DNA from: Streptomyces sp. JJ66
GTDB lineage: Bacteria > Actinomycetota > Actinomycetes > Streptomycetales > Streptomycetaceae
DNA: 64,000 nt
Direction: 5' to 3'
Assembly (NCBI RefSeq): GCF_019303495.1
Contig: NZ_JAEVFI010000008.1
Span: forward strand, 94,370 to 158,369
Both the position numbers and the translations under genes were made by a program. The notes under the pieces were generated by a model. That model was not told the DNA's origin, searched no databases, and saw only the letters and a program-made list of their open reading frames with translations. Position 1 is the first letter of the stretch. The number at the start of each line of letters is the position of its first letter. Positions 8,696 through 17,320 of this stretch are shown one piece after another.

Positions 8696-9967
8696 TCAGT
8701 CCGGGGTGGCGTTGAGCAGGCGGGTGATCGCCTCGGACGCTTCCTGGGCCGCCCGCTCGCTGTCCTGGCCGGTCAGGACAGCCGTCTGGTAGTCCTTGAC
8801 CGGGTTGTCCGCCTCCAGCCCGGCCCAGGACGGTGAGTTGGGCGTCGCCCGTCCGGCCTCGGCACCGCGCGCCATGGCCTGGGCACCGGGGTCCCCCTCC
8901 AGCGCGTCCGTCAGCGTCCCCTTGACGGGGACGTAGCTCATCGTGCCGGCGATCTCCCGCTGCCAGCGGTCGCCCGTGAGCAGCCGCAGGAACGCGTAGC
9001 CGCCTTCAGCGTCGCGGGCGTTCTCCGGGATGATCAGCACCGAGCCGCCGGTGAACACGGCGCCGGGCGCCCCGGCTTCCTTACCCGGCACCGGGAAGTA
9101 GCCGAGCTTGCCGCGCAGGGCGGGATTGCGCTCCAGGATCAGCCGGGCGTGCCCGGGCGGGGCGATGAGCTGGGCCACCTCGTTGTCGGCGAAGACCACA
9201 CCGTGTTCGGGTTCGGCCTCGTCGCTGTCGGGCGGCCCCTGGCCCAGCGCGTGCAGCCGGGTGTAGAACTCCATGCCCGCCAGCGCTTCGGGGGTGTGCA
9301 GCGCGCCTTCCCACCGGCCGCTCAGCTCGATGGCCAGCTCCCCGCCCTCATCCCAGATGAACCCGGCCAGGACGTACCAGTTCTGGCCCGGCAGATAGAT
9401 GCCCTGCTGGCCGCTCTCCGGCTGGTTGAGCTGCCCGGTGATCCGCAGCCACTCCTCCCGGTCGGCCGGGGGCTCGGTGATCCCGGCGGCCTCGAACAAG
9501 TCCTTGCGGTAGATGACGACGCGGTTGGCGCCGTAGTACGGGATGCCGTACTGGTAGCCGTCCACCTGCCCGGACTCCTCCAGGCCGCTCAGCCAGTCGT
9601 CGCCGCCGAGTTCGGGCACCTTCAGCGTGAGGTTGCTGACGCCGCCGGCCGCGACGTACTGGGCGACCTGGGTATTGCCGACCTCGATCAGATCGGGGGC
9701 CTCGTCGGCGGCCAGCGCCGCGGTGACCTTCTCGCCGATGCCCGTCCACTCCTGGACGGTGACCTCCACCTCGCGTCCGGGGTGCCGTTTCTCGAAGTCA
9801 CGGACGATCTCCCCGGTCAGCTCCGTGCTGAGGCTGTTCCGCATGAGCCACACGTGCAGCGGCTCCTGCTCGCCACCGGTGTCGGCGGCCGTGCCGCACG
9901 CGGTCAGAACCAGCAGCGTCACGGCGGCCGTGGTGAGCTTGACGAGTCGTCTGGGCTGGATGGGCAT
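8696..9967 (-). CDS. Sugar-type extracellular solute-binding lipoprotein
   Basis: A 423-residue family 1 ABC solute-binding protein. The N-terminus has RR, a hydrophobic core and the lipobox LTAC with Cys24, so it is a lipoprotein on the outer face of the membrane. Internal features such as APDLIEVGNTQVAQY and YRKDLFEAAGITEPP are typical of oligosaccharide-binding proteins. No permease or ATPase gene lies next to it, so it must share those with another locus. Its promoter region carries a DasR-like palindrome, which points to amino sugars or chitooligosaccharides as ligand; that is inference. A GGGGTGA ribosome site precedes the ATG. Confidence 0.9.
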   Translation of the reverse strand: MPIQPRRLVKLTTAAVTLLVLTACGTAADTGGEQEPLHVWLMRNSLSTELTGEIVRDFEKRHPGREVEVTVQEWTGIGEKVTAALAADEAPDLIEVGNTQVAQYVAAGGVSNLTLKVPELGGDDWLSGLEESGQVDGYQYGIPYYGANRVVIYRKDLFEAAGITEPPADREEWLRITGQLNQPESGQQGIYLPGQNWYVLAGFIWDEGGELAIELSGRWEGALHTPEALAGMEFYTRLHALGQGPPDSDEAEPEHGVVFADNEVAQLIAPPGHARLILERNPALRGKLGYFPVPGKEAGAPGAVFTGGSVLIIPENARDAEGGYAFLRLLTGDRWQREIAGTMSYVPVKGTLTDALEGDPGAQAMARGAEAGRATPNSPSWAGLEADNPVKDYQTAVLTGQDSERAAQEASEAITRLLNATPD

Positions 9968-10038
9968 ACTTCACCCCTTGCGTCCCGCGAGGGGACGGGA
10001 AAGCGAACGGGACCTGACGTGGGGGGAAGCAGAACCAC

Positions 10039-10068
10039 AGCATTGGCATAGACCAAGGGTCTGGTCAA
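10039..10068 (-). promoter_or_regulatory. Promoter of the sugar-binding lipoprotein
   Basis: On the minus strand, TTGACC (10068-10063) and AATGCT (10044-10039) are separated by 18 bp, a credible -35/-10 pair about 70 bp upstream of the lipoprotein start. Confidence 0.5.
10042..10056. promoter_or_regulatory. Candidate DasR operator (dre-like)
   Basis: ATTGGCATAGACCAA matches the DasR core TGGTCTAGACCA at 10 of 12 positions (TGGCATAGACCA). It lies inside the spacer and touches the -10 of the lipoprotein promoter, a typical repressor position. DasR is the GntR-family regulator of N-acetylglucosamine and chitin uptake in streptomycetes. Confidence 0.5.
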
Positions 10069-10128
10069 GGGGTGCTTCCCGCCCGCGACGGAACCGTGTT
10101 CCAGGATCGGGGTGCGCTGCGTCTCGCG

Positions 10129-10185
10129 CCCGTACGCCGCGGTGGCCCGGCCAGGTGGACTGGCCGGGCCACCGCGGCGTACGGG
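10129..10185. terminator. Perfect 26-bp hairpin
   Basis: Arms 10129-10154 and 10160-10185 are perfect reverse complements around the 5-nt loop GTGGA. It lies 69 bp past the stop of the LPFR gene on the same strand and before the lipoprotein promoter, so it should insulate one from the other. Confidence 0.85.
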
Positions 10186-10254
10186 AATCCGTGGAACGGG
10201 GCTGCCCTGGGAGAACTGGCGCTGGGGCGGATGAGCGCGCGGGGGATGCCAGGG

Positions 10255-10383
10255 TCAGTGGTGGCCGCGGGCGCTGCTGGACGCCCCGCCGAAGAGCCGG
10301 GCCAGGGCCCGGAAGGGCAGCGTGACGACGGTGGCGATGGCACCGCCAATGGACCGGAGCACGTCTGCGATCGCCTTCAACAT
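10255..10383 (-). CDS. LPFR-motif small protein
   Basis: A 42-residue peptide: an amphipathic N-terminal segment (MLKAIADVLRSIGGAIATVV), then LPFRALARLFGG and a short basic, His-ending tail. The LPFR core is the signature of a small actinobacterial family annotated as LPFR motif protein; its function is unknown. A good ribosome site (GGAGAG) sits 5 nt before ATG 10383. Downstream is a 26-bp perfect hairpin, so it is its own short transcription unit. The sequence suggests a peripheral membrane peptide. It is divergent from the nickel-type importer operon. Confidence 0.8.
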   Translation of the reverse strand: MLKAIADVLRSIGGAIATVVTLPFRALARLFGGASSSARGHH

Positions 10384-10575
10384 GGTCTCTCTCCGTCCTG
10401 CGGTCCGGCGTGAGCCGGATTGCGTGGCGCCGCTGTGCGGCCGTTCGTCCACCGCGTGCCCCGGGAACGGGGGCGGAAACCGGCGGGTCCCGCGCCCCGC
10501 CCGCTGGCCCGCTCGCGGCCCCGGCAAGATCGTGTACGCCCCCGGTCTGCCGCGCGGCGCGCCCCTGCGGTTTAA

Positions 10576-10592
10576 TTGCAAGCTGCTCGCAA
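10576..10592. promoter_or_regulatory. Candidate Nur (nickel) operator
   Basis: TTGCAA-N5-TCGCAA fits the box described for the nickel-responsive Fur-family repressor Nur, tTGCaa-N5-ttGCAA, with one deviation. Its centre is about 40 bp upstream of the first gene of an Opp/Nik-type importer. Confidence 0.65.
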
Positions 10593-10623
10593 CAACAGGT
10601 GACGTTCAGCAAGGGTGTGGAAC

Positions 10624-12213
10624 ATGACGGCCCGACGGATACGGACAGCGGCCGCCGCCGCGGTGGCGGCGGCGCTCGTGGGAGCGGCCGGATGTTCCGC
10701 CCCGGGCGAGGGCGACAGCGGCGGGGCCAAGGACTCCTACGTCATCGGCATCGCCACCGAGCCGGAGACCCTCAGCCCCCTGCTGGGCTACGGCAAGGAC
10801 GGCAACTCCAAGATCTTCGACGGGCTGCTCCGCCACGACGCCGAGCTGGAACTTCAGCCGGCCCTCGCCAAGGAGCTGCCCGAGATCAGCGAGGACGGCC
10901 TCACCTACACCTACACCCTGCGCGAAGACGTCACCTTCTCCGATGGCAAGCCCTTCACCGCCGCCGACGTCGTCTTCACCTACGAGACGATCCTCGACCC
11001 GGAGACCAACAACCCCGCGCGCGGTGAGCTCGACGCCGTGAAGAGCGTCACCGCCCAGGGTGAGCACACCGTCGTCTTCCAGCTCACCTACCCCTACGCC
11101 GCGTTCGCCGAGCGCACCGTGCTGCCCATCGCCTCCCAGGCGGTGGCCTCACGGCAGGACGTCAACACCGGCGCGTACAACACCGAGCCGGTCGGCACCG
11201 GACCGTACGTCCTCACCGACTGGAGCCGCGGCGAGAAGCTCAGCTTCCGCGCCAACCCCGATTACTGGGGCGGCGAGCCGGAGGTGGACCAGCTCACGAT
11301 GGCCATCATCGGCGACGACGACATCCGCGCCACCCGGCTGCGCTCCGGCGACCTGGACGCCGCCGTGCTCCCGCCGAACCTGGCCGAGACGTTCAAGGAC
11401 GCCGAGGGCCAGACCATCGTCACCGCCGACTCGGCCGACTTCCGTGGCGTGACGCTGCCCACCGAGAACGACGTCACCGGCGACCGCGCCGTGCGCCGCG
11501 CGCTGGACATCGCCGTGGACCGCTCGTCGATGGTGGACAACATTCTCGACGGCGCCGGGCAGGCCGCCCACGGCCCGGTGCCCACCGGCAGCACCTGGTT
11601 CGCCGAGGGCACCGAGCGCGAACACGACCCGGACGCGGCGAAGAAGATCCTCGACGAGGCGGGCTGGAAGCCGGGGTCCGGCGGTGTACGCGTCAAGGAC
11701 GGCCTCGCGGCGGCCTTCACCCTGTGGTACCCGGCCGGGGACCAGCTGCGCCAGGAGCACGCACTCGCCGTCGCCGGTGACGCCAAGGAGATCGGCATCG
11801 ACATCACCGTGGAGTCCGGCACCTGGGAGGTCATCGAGCCCGCGATGCGGCAGGACGCCGTACTCGCCGGCGGCGGCAACCCGGCCGACCCCGACTTCGA
11901 CCTCTACACCCTGCTGCACTCCGACCTGGCCGGTGACGGCTTCCACAACATGGCCCGCTACTCCAACCCGGCCGTGGACGAGAAGCTGGAGGAGGGCCGC
12001 GAGAGCGGGGACCGCGAGGTGCGCAAGGCCGCCTACGACGCGGTGCAGCGCGAGCTGGAGAAGGACCCGGGCTACGTCTTCCTCACCCACATCGACCACG
12101 TCTACGTGATGGGCGGCGGCTGGAAGAACGTCACCACCCAGGTCGAGCCGCACGACCACGGCCTGGGCTCCGGCCCCTGGTGGAACATCGAGGACTGGCA
12201 GCGCGCCCAGTGA
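10624..12213 (+). CDS. nikA: Nickel/peptide-type ABC solute-binding lipoprotein
   Basis: A 529-residue family 5 solute-binding protein. The lipobox LVGAAGC makes Cys24 the lipid anchor. Typical blocks are ETLSPLLGYG near the N-terminus, TYTLREDVTFSDGKPF, the conserved GTGPYVL, and NPDYWGG. The family binds peptides, nickel complexes or similar ligands. The Nur-like operator 32 bp upstream argues for nickel, giving NikA of a NikABCDE importer like the Nur-controlled operon of S. coelicolor. ATG 10624 has AAGGG 8 nt upstream; a GTG three codons earlier sits too close to it. It is first of five tightly overlapping genes. Confidence 0.8.
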   Translation: MTARRIRTAAAAAVAAALVGAAGCSAPGEGDSGGAKDSYVIGIATEPETLSPLLGYGKDGNSKIFDGLLRHDAELELQPALAKELPEISEDGLTYTYTLREDVTFSDGKPFTAADVVFTYETILDPETNNPARGELDAVKSVTAQGEHTVVFQLTYPYAAFAERTVLPIASQAVASRQDVNTGAYNTEPVGTGPYVLTDWSRGEKLSFRANPDYWGGEPEVDQLTMAIIGDDDIRATRLRSGDLDAAVLPPNLAETFKDAEGQTIVTADSADFRGVTLPTENDVTGDRAVRRALDIAVDRSSMVDNILDGAGQAAHGPVPTGSTWFAEGTEREHDPDAAKKILDEAGWKPGSGGVRVKDGLAAAFTLWYPAGDQLRQEHALAVAGDAKEIGIDITVESGTWEVIEPAMRQDAVLAGGGNPADPDFDLYTLLHSDLAGDGFHNMARYSNPAVDEKLEEGRESGDREVRKAAYDAVQRELEKDPGYVFLTHIDHVYVMGGGWKNVTTQVEPHDHGLGSGPWWNIEDWQRAQ

Positions 12214-13295
12214 GGACCGCCCTCCCGCACGACGCCCAGGCCGACGCGGCCGGGCGGTCCTCCGGCCCGGCCCCCGGCCCCGTGACGGCCGCGCCCGGCC
12301 GCTGGGCCCGGCTGCCCTGGGGGCCGATGGCCCGGCTGACCGGACGACGGCTGCTGGCGGCCGTCCCGGTCCTGGCCGTCGTCACCTTCGGCCTGTTCGC
12401 GCTCGCCGCCGCCTCGCCGTTCGACCCGGTCAAGCAGTACGCGGGGGACGCCGCCCTGCGGGCCGACGGGAAAACCCTCGACCAGCTGCGTGAGAACCTG
12501 GGCGTGGACGCGCACTTCGCCGAACAGTGGTGGCGCTGGCTCACCTCCGCGCTCGGCGGTGACCTCGGCCAGTCCAGCACGCTGCGCCAGCCGGTCGCGC
12601 AGGTCATCACCGAGCGCATCGGCTGGTCGGTGCTGCTCTGCGCGCTCGCGTTCGTCCTCGCCGTCGTCGTCGGCACCCTGCTGGGTGTGGCCGCGGGCCG
12701 CCGCCAGGGCGGCCTGCTGGACCGGTGTGTCACCTCCGCCGCCTACCTGCTCCAGGCCGCGCCGCCGTTCTGGCTCGGTCTGCTGGCGGTGTGGCTGTTC
12801 GCGCTCCAGCTCGGGGTGCTGCCCGCGGGCGGCCTGACCGACACCGGCAGCGACACCGTCACCGCCGGGTCGCTGCTGACCCACCTGGCCCTGCCCGTCG
12901 CCGTCCTGGCCCTGGCGCAGACGCCGTGGTTCATCCTGTACGTGCGGCAGGGCGTGGGCGACGCGCTGCACGAGGACCCCGTGCGCGGGGCGCGCGCCCG
13001 CGGCCTGAAGGAACGCACCGTGCTCTTCGGACACGCCCTGCGCTCCGGACTGCTGCCCGTACTCACGCTCATGGGCTCGCGGGTACCCGAACTCATCACC
13101 GGCGCGCTGCTGGTGGAGACCGTCTTCTCCTGGCCCGGCATCGCCTCGGCCACCGTACGCGCCGCCACCGCCAGCGACTTCCCGCTGCTCGCCGCGCTCA
13201 CCGTGCTCGCCACCGGCGCGGTGCTGCTCGGCAACCTGCTGGCCGACCTGCTCTACGGCCTGGCCGATCCGCGCGTCGCCCTGGAGGAGATGTGA
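12210..13295 (+). CDS. nikB: ABC permease, NikB/DppB type
   Basis: A 361-residue inner-membrane permease with six predicted helices, the first at about residues 47-67. The external loop after helix 1 carries DPVKQYAGD, and the cytoplasmic EAA-like loop is DPVRGARARGLKERTVLFGHALR. GTG 12210 overlaps the previous stop by 4 nt. An unusually long, Pro/Ala-rich cytoplasmic N-terminus of about 45 residues precedes the first helix. It pairs with the next gene to form the channel. Nickel as the substrate rests on the operator, not on this sequence. Confidence 0.85.
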   Translation: MRTALPHDAQADAAGRSSGPAPGPVTAAPGRWARLPWGPMARLTGRRLLAAVPVLAVVTFGLFALAAASPFDPVKQYAGDAALRADGKTLDQLRENLGVDAHFAEQWWRWLTSALGGDLGQSSTLRQPVAQVITERIGWSVLLCALAFVLAVVVGTLLGVAAGRRQGGLLDRCVTSAAYLLQAAPPFWLGLLAVWLFALQLGVLPAGGLTDTGSDTVTAGSLLTHLALPVAVLALAQTPWFILYVRQGVGDALHEDPVRGARARGLKERTVLFGHALRSGLLPVLTLMGSRVPELITGALLVETVFSWPGIASATVRAATASDFPLLAALTVLATGAVLLGNLLADLLYGLADPRVALEEM

Positions 13296-14227
13296 GGGCC
13301 ACCAGCACCGGCCACGGCACCGGCTCCGCCCCGCACCCCGCGAGCGCGGCGCCGGACAGCGACGGCTGGTTTGCCCCGGCCGGGACGCGGCGCGGCCGCC
13401 GCGACTACCGCACGCTGCGGGTGCGCACCGCCGCCGCCGGGTGCCTGGTCGTGGCGCTCGCCGTCCTGCTCGTCCCGCCGCTGTTCCCCCTCGACCAGCA
13501 GGCCGTGGACCTGGCCAGCAAGCTCCAGCCACCCTCCCTGGCCCACCCCTTCGGCACCGACGACGTCGGCCGCGACGTGCTGCTGCGCTGCGTCTACGGG
13601 CTGCGCGTGTCGCTGCTGGTGGGGCTGGTCGCCGCGCTGGTGGCCTCCGTGCTCGGGGTGTGCGTCGGCGCGCTCGCCGCCGCGCTGGGCGGCGGCACCG
13701 ACCGGCTGGTCATGCGCGTCGTGGACGGCATCTCCTCGGTGCCACACCTGCTGCTGGGCGTGTTCATCGTCGCGATGTTCCGCCCCGGGGTGTGGCCGGT
13801 GGTCATCTCCGTCGGACTGACGCACTGGGTGTCCACCGCCCGCATCGTGCGCGCCGAGATCCACTCGCTGCGCTCGCGCCCCTACATCGACGCGGCCGTC
13901 TCCGGCGGCGCCTCCCGCTGGCGCGTCACCGTCCGCCACCTGGTGCCCGGCGTGTGGCCCCAGGCCGCGCTCGCCGCCGTGCTGATGGTGCCGCACGCCA
14001 TCTGGCACGAGTCGGCGCTGTCCTTCCTGGGCCTGGGCATTCCGCCACACCTGGCGAGCCTGGGCACCATGACCGAGGCGGCGCGCGGCTCGCTGCTGGC
14101 CGGGGACTGGTGGCCGACGCTCTTTCCCGGCCTGTTCATCATCATCCCGACCCTCGCCATCGCCGGACTCGCCGGAGTCCTGCGCGAGCGGATCAATCCG
14201 CGCCGCCGATCGGAGCTGATGCTGTGA
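13292..14227 (+). CDS. nikC: ABC permease, NikC/DppC type
   Basis: A 311-residue permease of the DppC class. The DppC signature HPFGTDDVGRDVLLRCVYGLRVSL is present in variant form (HPFGTDDVGRD visible), and the EAA loop reads YIDAAVSGGASRWRVTVRHLVP-like. Residues 1-45 are a disordered, Arg-rich cytoplasmic extension. GTG 13292 overlaps the nikB stop (GTGA). It would form a heterodimer with NikB in the membrane, driven by the two ATPases that follow. Confidence 0.85.
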   Translation: MRATSTGHGTGSAPHPASAAPDSDGWFAPAGTRRGRRDYRTLRVRTAAAGCLVVALAVLLVPPLFPLDQQAVDLASKLQPPSLAHPFGTDDVGRDVLLRCVYGLRVSLLVGLVAALVASVLGVCVGALAAALGGGTDRLVMRVVDGISSVPHLLLGVFIVAMFRPGVWPVVISVGLTHWVSTARIVRAEIHSLRSRPYIDAAVSGGASRWRVTVRHLVPGVWPQAALAAVLMVPHAIWHESALSFLGLGIPPHLASLGTMTEAARGSLLAGDWWPTLFPGLFIIIPTLAIAGLAGVLRERINPRRRSELML

Positions 14228-15168
14228 CCACCCTGCTGTCGGTGACCGGGCTGTCCGTCCGCTTCCGGATGCGCGGCGGGCGCACGGTGGACGCCGTCAC
14301 CGGCGTGAGTTTCGGCCTGGCCGCCGGGGAGTGCCTGGCGCTGGTCGGGGAGAGTGGCTGCGGCAAGTCCGTGCTCGCCTCCGCCCTCCTCGGCCTGCTG
14401 CCGGGCAACGCGGAGGTGCGCGGCACCGCGCACACCGGCGGACGCGAACTGCTCGGAGCCGACGAGGACACCCTCGCCCGTCAGGTACGCGGACGCCGCG
14501 TCGGCCTGGTACCGCAGAGCCCCGCCGCCCACCTCACCCCGGTCCGCACCGTCCGCGCCCAGCTTACCGAGACCGTCCGGGAGCTGACCGGCACGCCGAA
14601 GGCCGGGCTGACTGCCGCCGTCACGGCAGCGGCCGCGCGGGCCGCCTTCCCGCCGGACCACCTCGACCGGTACCCGCACCAACTCTCCGGCGGCCTCGCC
14701 CAGCGTGCCGCCACCGCCCTCGCCCTCGTCGGCGACGCCCCGCTGCTCATCGCCGACGAACCCACCACCGGTCTGGACCGCGCACTGGCGGACCGCACCA
14801 TGGACGAACTGCGCCGCCACGCCGACGATGGGCGCGGCCTGCTCGTCATCACCCACGACCTGGCCGCCGCCGCGCGCATCGCCGACCGGGTGGCCGTCAT
14901 GTACGCCGGGCGTGTCGTCGAACTCGCCCCGGCCGATGCCTTCTTCGGTGAGCCCGGCCCCCGGCACCCCTACGCCGCCGGGCTGCTCGCCGCGCTTCCC
15001 GAACGCGACTTCACCCCCATCCCCGGCATGCCCCCGGAGCTGGACGCGCTGCCCGGCGGCTGTGCCTTCGCCCCCCGCTGCCCGCGCGTGACCGACGCCT
15101 GCGCCGAGCGCCCCGCCCTGACCGGCGGCACCGCCTGTCACCACGCCCTGGATCCCGCCCATGCTTGA
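14224..15168 (+). CDS. nikD: ABC ATPase, NikD/OppD type
   Basis: A 314-residue ATPase. Walker A is GESGCGKS (42-49), the signature is LSGGLAQR, Walker B is LLIADEPTTGLD, and the switch His lies in VITHDL. The C-terminus has the Cys-rich OppD-family extension (GCAFAPRCPRVTDAC). GTG 14224 overlaps the nikC stop. Its last residues overlap the start of nikE by 8 nt, so the two ATPases are translationally coupled. Confidence 0.88.
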   Translation: MTTLLSVTGLSVRFRMRGGRTVDAVTGVSFGLAAGECLALVGESGCGKSVLASALLGLLPGNAEVRGTAHTGGRELLGADEDTLARQVRGRRVGLVPQSPAAHLTPVRTVRAQLTETVRELTGTPKAGLTAAVTAAAARAAFPPDHLDRYPHQLSGGLAQRAATALALVGDAPLLIADEPTTGLDRALADRTMDELRRHADDGRGLLVITHDLAAAARIADRVAVMYAGRVVELAPADAFFGEPGPRHPYAAGLLAALPERDFTPIPGMPPELDALPGGCAFAPRCPRVTDACAERPALTGGTACHHALDPAHA

Positions 15169-15826
15169 ACTGCGCGCCATCACCGCCGGATACGACCGCC
15201 GCGCCCCGGTCATGCGCGGGGTCGGCCTCACCGTGACGGGGGGCGAGGCCGTCGGCCTGCTCGGGCCCAGCGGCTGCGGCAAATCCACCCTGGCCCGCGT
15301 CGCCGCCCTCCTCCACCGCCCCGACGCGGGCGAGGTGTACCTGGCCGGGGCCCGCGTACGCGGCTTCCGCCACCGCGCGCCGCGAGCCCAGCGCACCGCG
15401 ATCGGCGTCGTCTTCCAGCAGCCGCGCCTGTCCGCCGACCCGCGGCTGACGCTGCGTGACCTGATCGCCGAACCGCTGCGCGCGACCGGCCGCTCCGCCG
15501 AGGTGACCGGTCGCACCGCCGAACTCGCGCACACGGTCGGACTCGGCGGCGACCTGCTCACCCGCCGCCCGCACGAGGTCAGCGACGGCCAGCTCCAGCG
15601 CGCCTGCCTGGCCCGCGCCCTGGTGCTGCGCCCGCGTCTGCTGATCTGCGACGAGATGACGGCGATGCTGGACGCTTCCACCACCGCCGCGCTCGTCGGC
15701 GTCGTCGAGGAGTACCGGGCGGCCGAGGACGCCGCTCTGCTGGCCGTCGGCCACGACCGGGTGTTGCTGGAACGCTGGTGCGACCGCGTCACCGACTTCC
15801 CCGCCCCGGAGCCCGCCGCAGGGTAG
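15161..15826 (+). CDS. nikE: ABC ATPase, NikE/OppF type
   Basis: A 221-residue ATPase with Walker A GPSGCGKS, a divergent signature VSDGQLQR in place of LSGGQxQR, and Walker B LLICDEMTAMLD. It is shorter than OppF and lacks the C-terminal extension, which fits NikE. Both the signature (S-D-G instead of S-G-G) and the residue after the Walker B Asp (E then M) deviate from consensus, though the catalytic Glu is kept. It is the last gene of the importer operon and is convergent with the carboxyltransferase gene. Confidence 0.85.
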   Translation: MLELRAITAGYDRRAPVMRGVGLTVTGGEAVGLLGPSGCGKSTLARVAALLHRPDAGEVYLAGARVRGFRHRAPRAQRTAIGVVFQQPRLSADPRLTLRDLIAEPLRATGRSAEVTGRTAELAHTVGLGGDLLTRRPHEVSDGQLQRACLARALVLRPRLLICDEMTAMLDASTTAALVGVVEEYRAAEDAALLAVGHDRVLLERWCDRVTDFPAPEPAAG

Positions 15827-15964
15827 GGGCGCAGGTGGAGGCGTGCCCGGGCCGTGTCACCTCCGCGGCACCCGCGAGTGTCCCCCGGGACGCGGCGCGG
15901 GCACCGGCGGGGTGACGCTGCCCCACCCTGGGTCCCCACGGCCCGGCCGCGCGCCTGGGGACTC

Positions 15965-17320
15965 TTACTGCCCCCGCCCCGCCGGTCTGACGACGCCCTC
16001 CACCACACCCAGCGCCACCAGGTCCTGGGGCCGCACCCGCAGCTGGTCCGCGGTGCGCTCCACCTCCCCCGGCTCCCGCTTGAGGATCGCCGCGGCCAGC
16101 TCCGGGGCGATCACCGAGAAGTAGCTGTCCGGCGTCACCCACGTGCGGCCCGGCGCGGCCAGCGCCAGGGCACCGCCCGAGCCCCCCTCGCCGACCACCA
16201 GGGTCGTCACCGGCACCGTGGACTCCGCGACGGCGGCGAAACACTCGGCGATCGCCGCCCCGGCCCCCGCGCGCTCGGCCTCCGCGTCGTTGGCGGCGCC
16301 GGGGGTGTCCACCAGCGTGAGCACCGGCATGCCCAGCCGCCCGGCCAGCCGGATCAGCCGCGCCGCGGTGCGGAACCCGGCTGGCCGCGTAGCCGTCCCC
16401 AACTGCGCGACGTAGGCCACCGTGCCGCCGTGGCGCTCACCGAATCCGCAGCGCACCCCGGCATCGGTACCGCCGCACCGGTCACCGGAGATGTCCGCGC
16501 GCGTGGTGAAGTACGCGTCCAGGTAGGCGTCGGCGCGCGGGCGTCCGGCCGCACGGGCCTGGCGCACCGCCGCCCAGCCAGTGGGGGGCAGCGCCGTGGC
16601 GCCGAGGGCGTGCGGCGGCTGAGCCGGACCGGGCGCCGGGCGCGTCAGCAGACGCAGCCAGCGCTCCAGCACGGGCCGCAGCCGCGCCTGCGGCACCACC
16701 GCGTCCACGTGCCCGGTGGCGAGCTGGCCCTCGGCGGTGTAGGCGGCCGGGTCCGCGTCCGCGGGCCGTACCCGGGAGCCGGCGAAGCCGATCTGCGCGC
16801 CGGGCAGCGCCAGCAGGATGTCGGCACCCGCGCCGAGTGTGGCCCAGCCGCCGCCGGTAGCCGGATCGCGCAGCACCGCGAGCTGCGGCAGCCCAGCCAC
16901 CCGGGTGAGTGCCGACTGCCGTGCCACCCGCTGCAGTTGGGTCAGCGCGCGCATGCCCTCCTGCATCCGGCTGCCGCCCGTGGCGATCAGCGACACCACC
17001 GGCAGCCCCAGTTCCCGCGCCCGGCCGTGCGCCGCCTCCAGCCGGGCGCCGGTGCGCGAGCCCAGCGACCCGCCCAGGAAGCCGAACTCGAAGGCCACGA
17101 CGACGGCCTGGCACCCCCCGAAGTCGCCCACACCCCACACGACGGACTCGCTCTCGCCCGTCCGCTGTGCCGCGCGCTCCCGCGCCGCGCCGTAGCCGTC
17201 CCATCCCAGCGGCCCGTCATACCGCCCGGGTGCGGCGTCGGGCGCGGCGTTCGTCAGGTCGGTGAAGGCGTCGGTGACGGCGGCGACAGCCGAGCGGGCC
17301 GAGGCCATGCCGCCGCTCAT
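15965..17320 (-). CDS. Fused beta/alpha acyl-CoA carboxyltransferase
   Basis: A 451-residue carboxyltransferase with two crotonase-like halves. The N-terminal beta-type half has FEFGFLGGSLGSRTGARL and ATGGSRMQEGM; the C-terminal alpha-type half has VDTPGAANDAEAE, GEGGSGGALA and the ending ILKREPGE. No zinc-finger cysteines precede the beta half. Such a protein would move CO2 between biotin and an acyl-CoA, but no biotin carboxylase or biotin carrier gene is adjacent. ATG 17320 overlaps the matB stop by 4 nt, tying it to malonyl-CoA metabolism. It might instead act as a decarboxylase like the malonate decarboxylase beta/gamma subunits, which share the fold. Confidence 0.85.
   Translation of the reverse strand: MSGGMASARSAVAAVTDAFTDLTNAAPDAAPGRYDGPLGWDGYGAARERAAQRTGESESVVWGVGDFGGCQAVVVAFEFGFLGGSLGSRTGARLEAAHGRARELGLPVVSLIATGGSRMQEGMRALTQLQRVARQSALTRVAGLPQLAVLRDPATGGGWATLGAGADILLALPGAQIGFAGSRVRPADADPAAYTAEGQLATGHVDAVVPQARLRPVLERWLRLLTRPAPGPAQPPHALGATALPPTGWAAVRQARAAGRPRADAYLDAYFTTRADISGDRCGGTDAGVRCGFGERHGGTVAYVAQLGTATRPAGFRTAARLIRLAGRLGMPVLTLVDTPGAANDAEAERAGAGAAIAECFAAVAESTVPVTTLVVGEGGSGGALALAAPGRTWVTPDSYFSVIAPELAAAILKREPGEVERTADQLRVRPQDLVALGVVEGVVRPAGRGQ

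Noticed and set aside
15827..15964. A terminator between nikE and the carboxyltransferase
   Set aside because: Only short, interrupted complementarity is visible; no stem I could defend.
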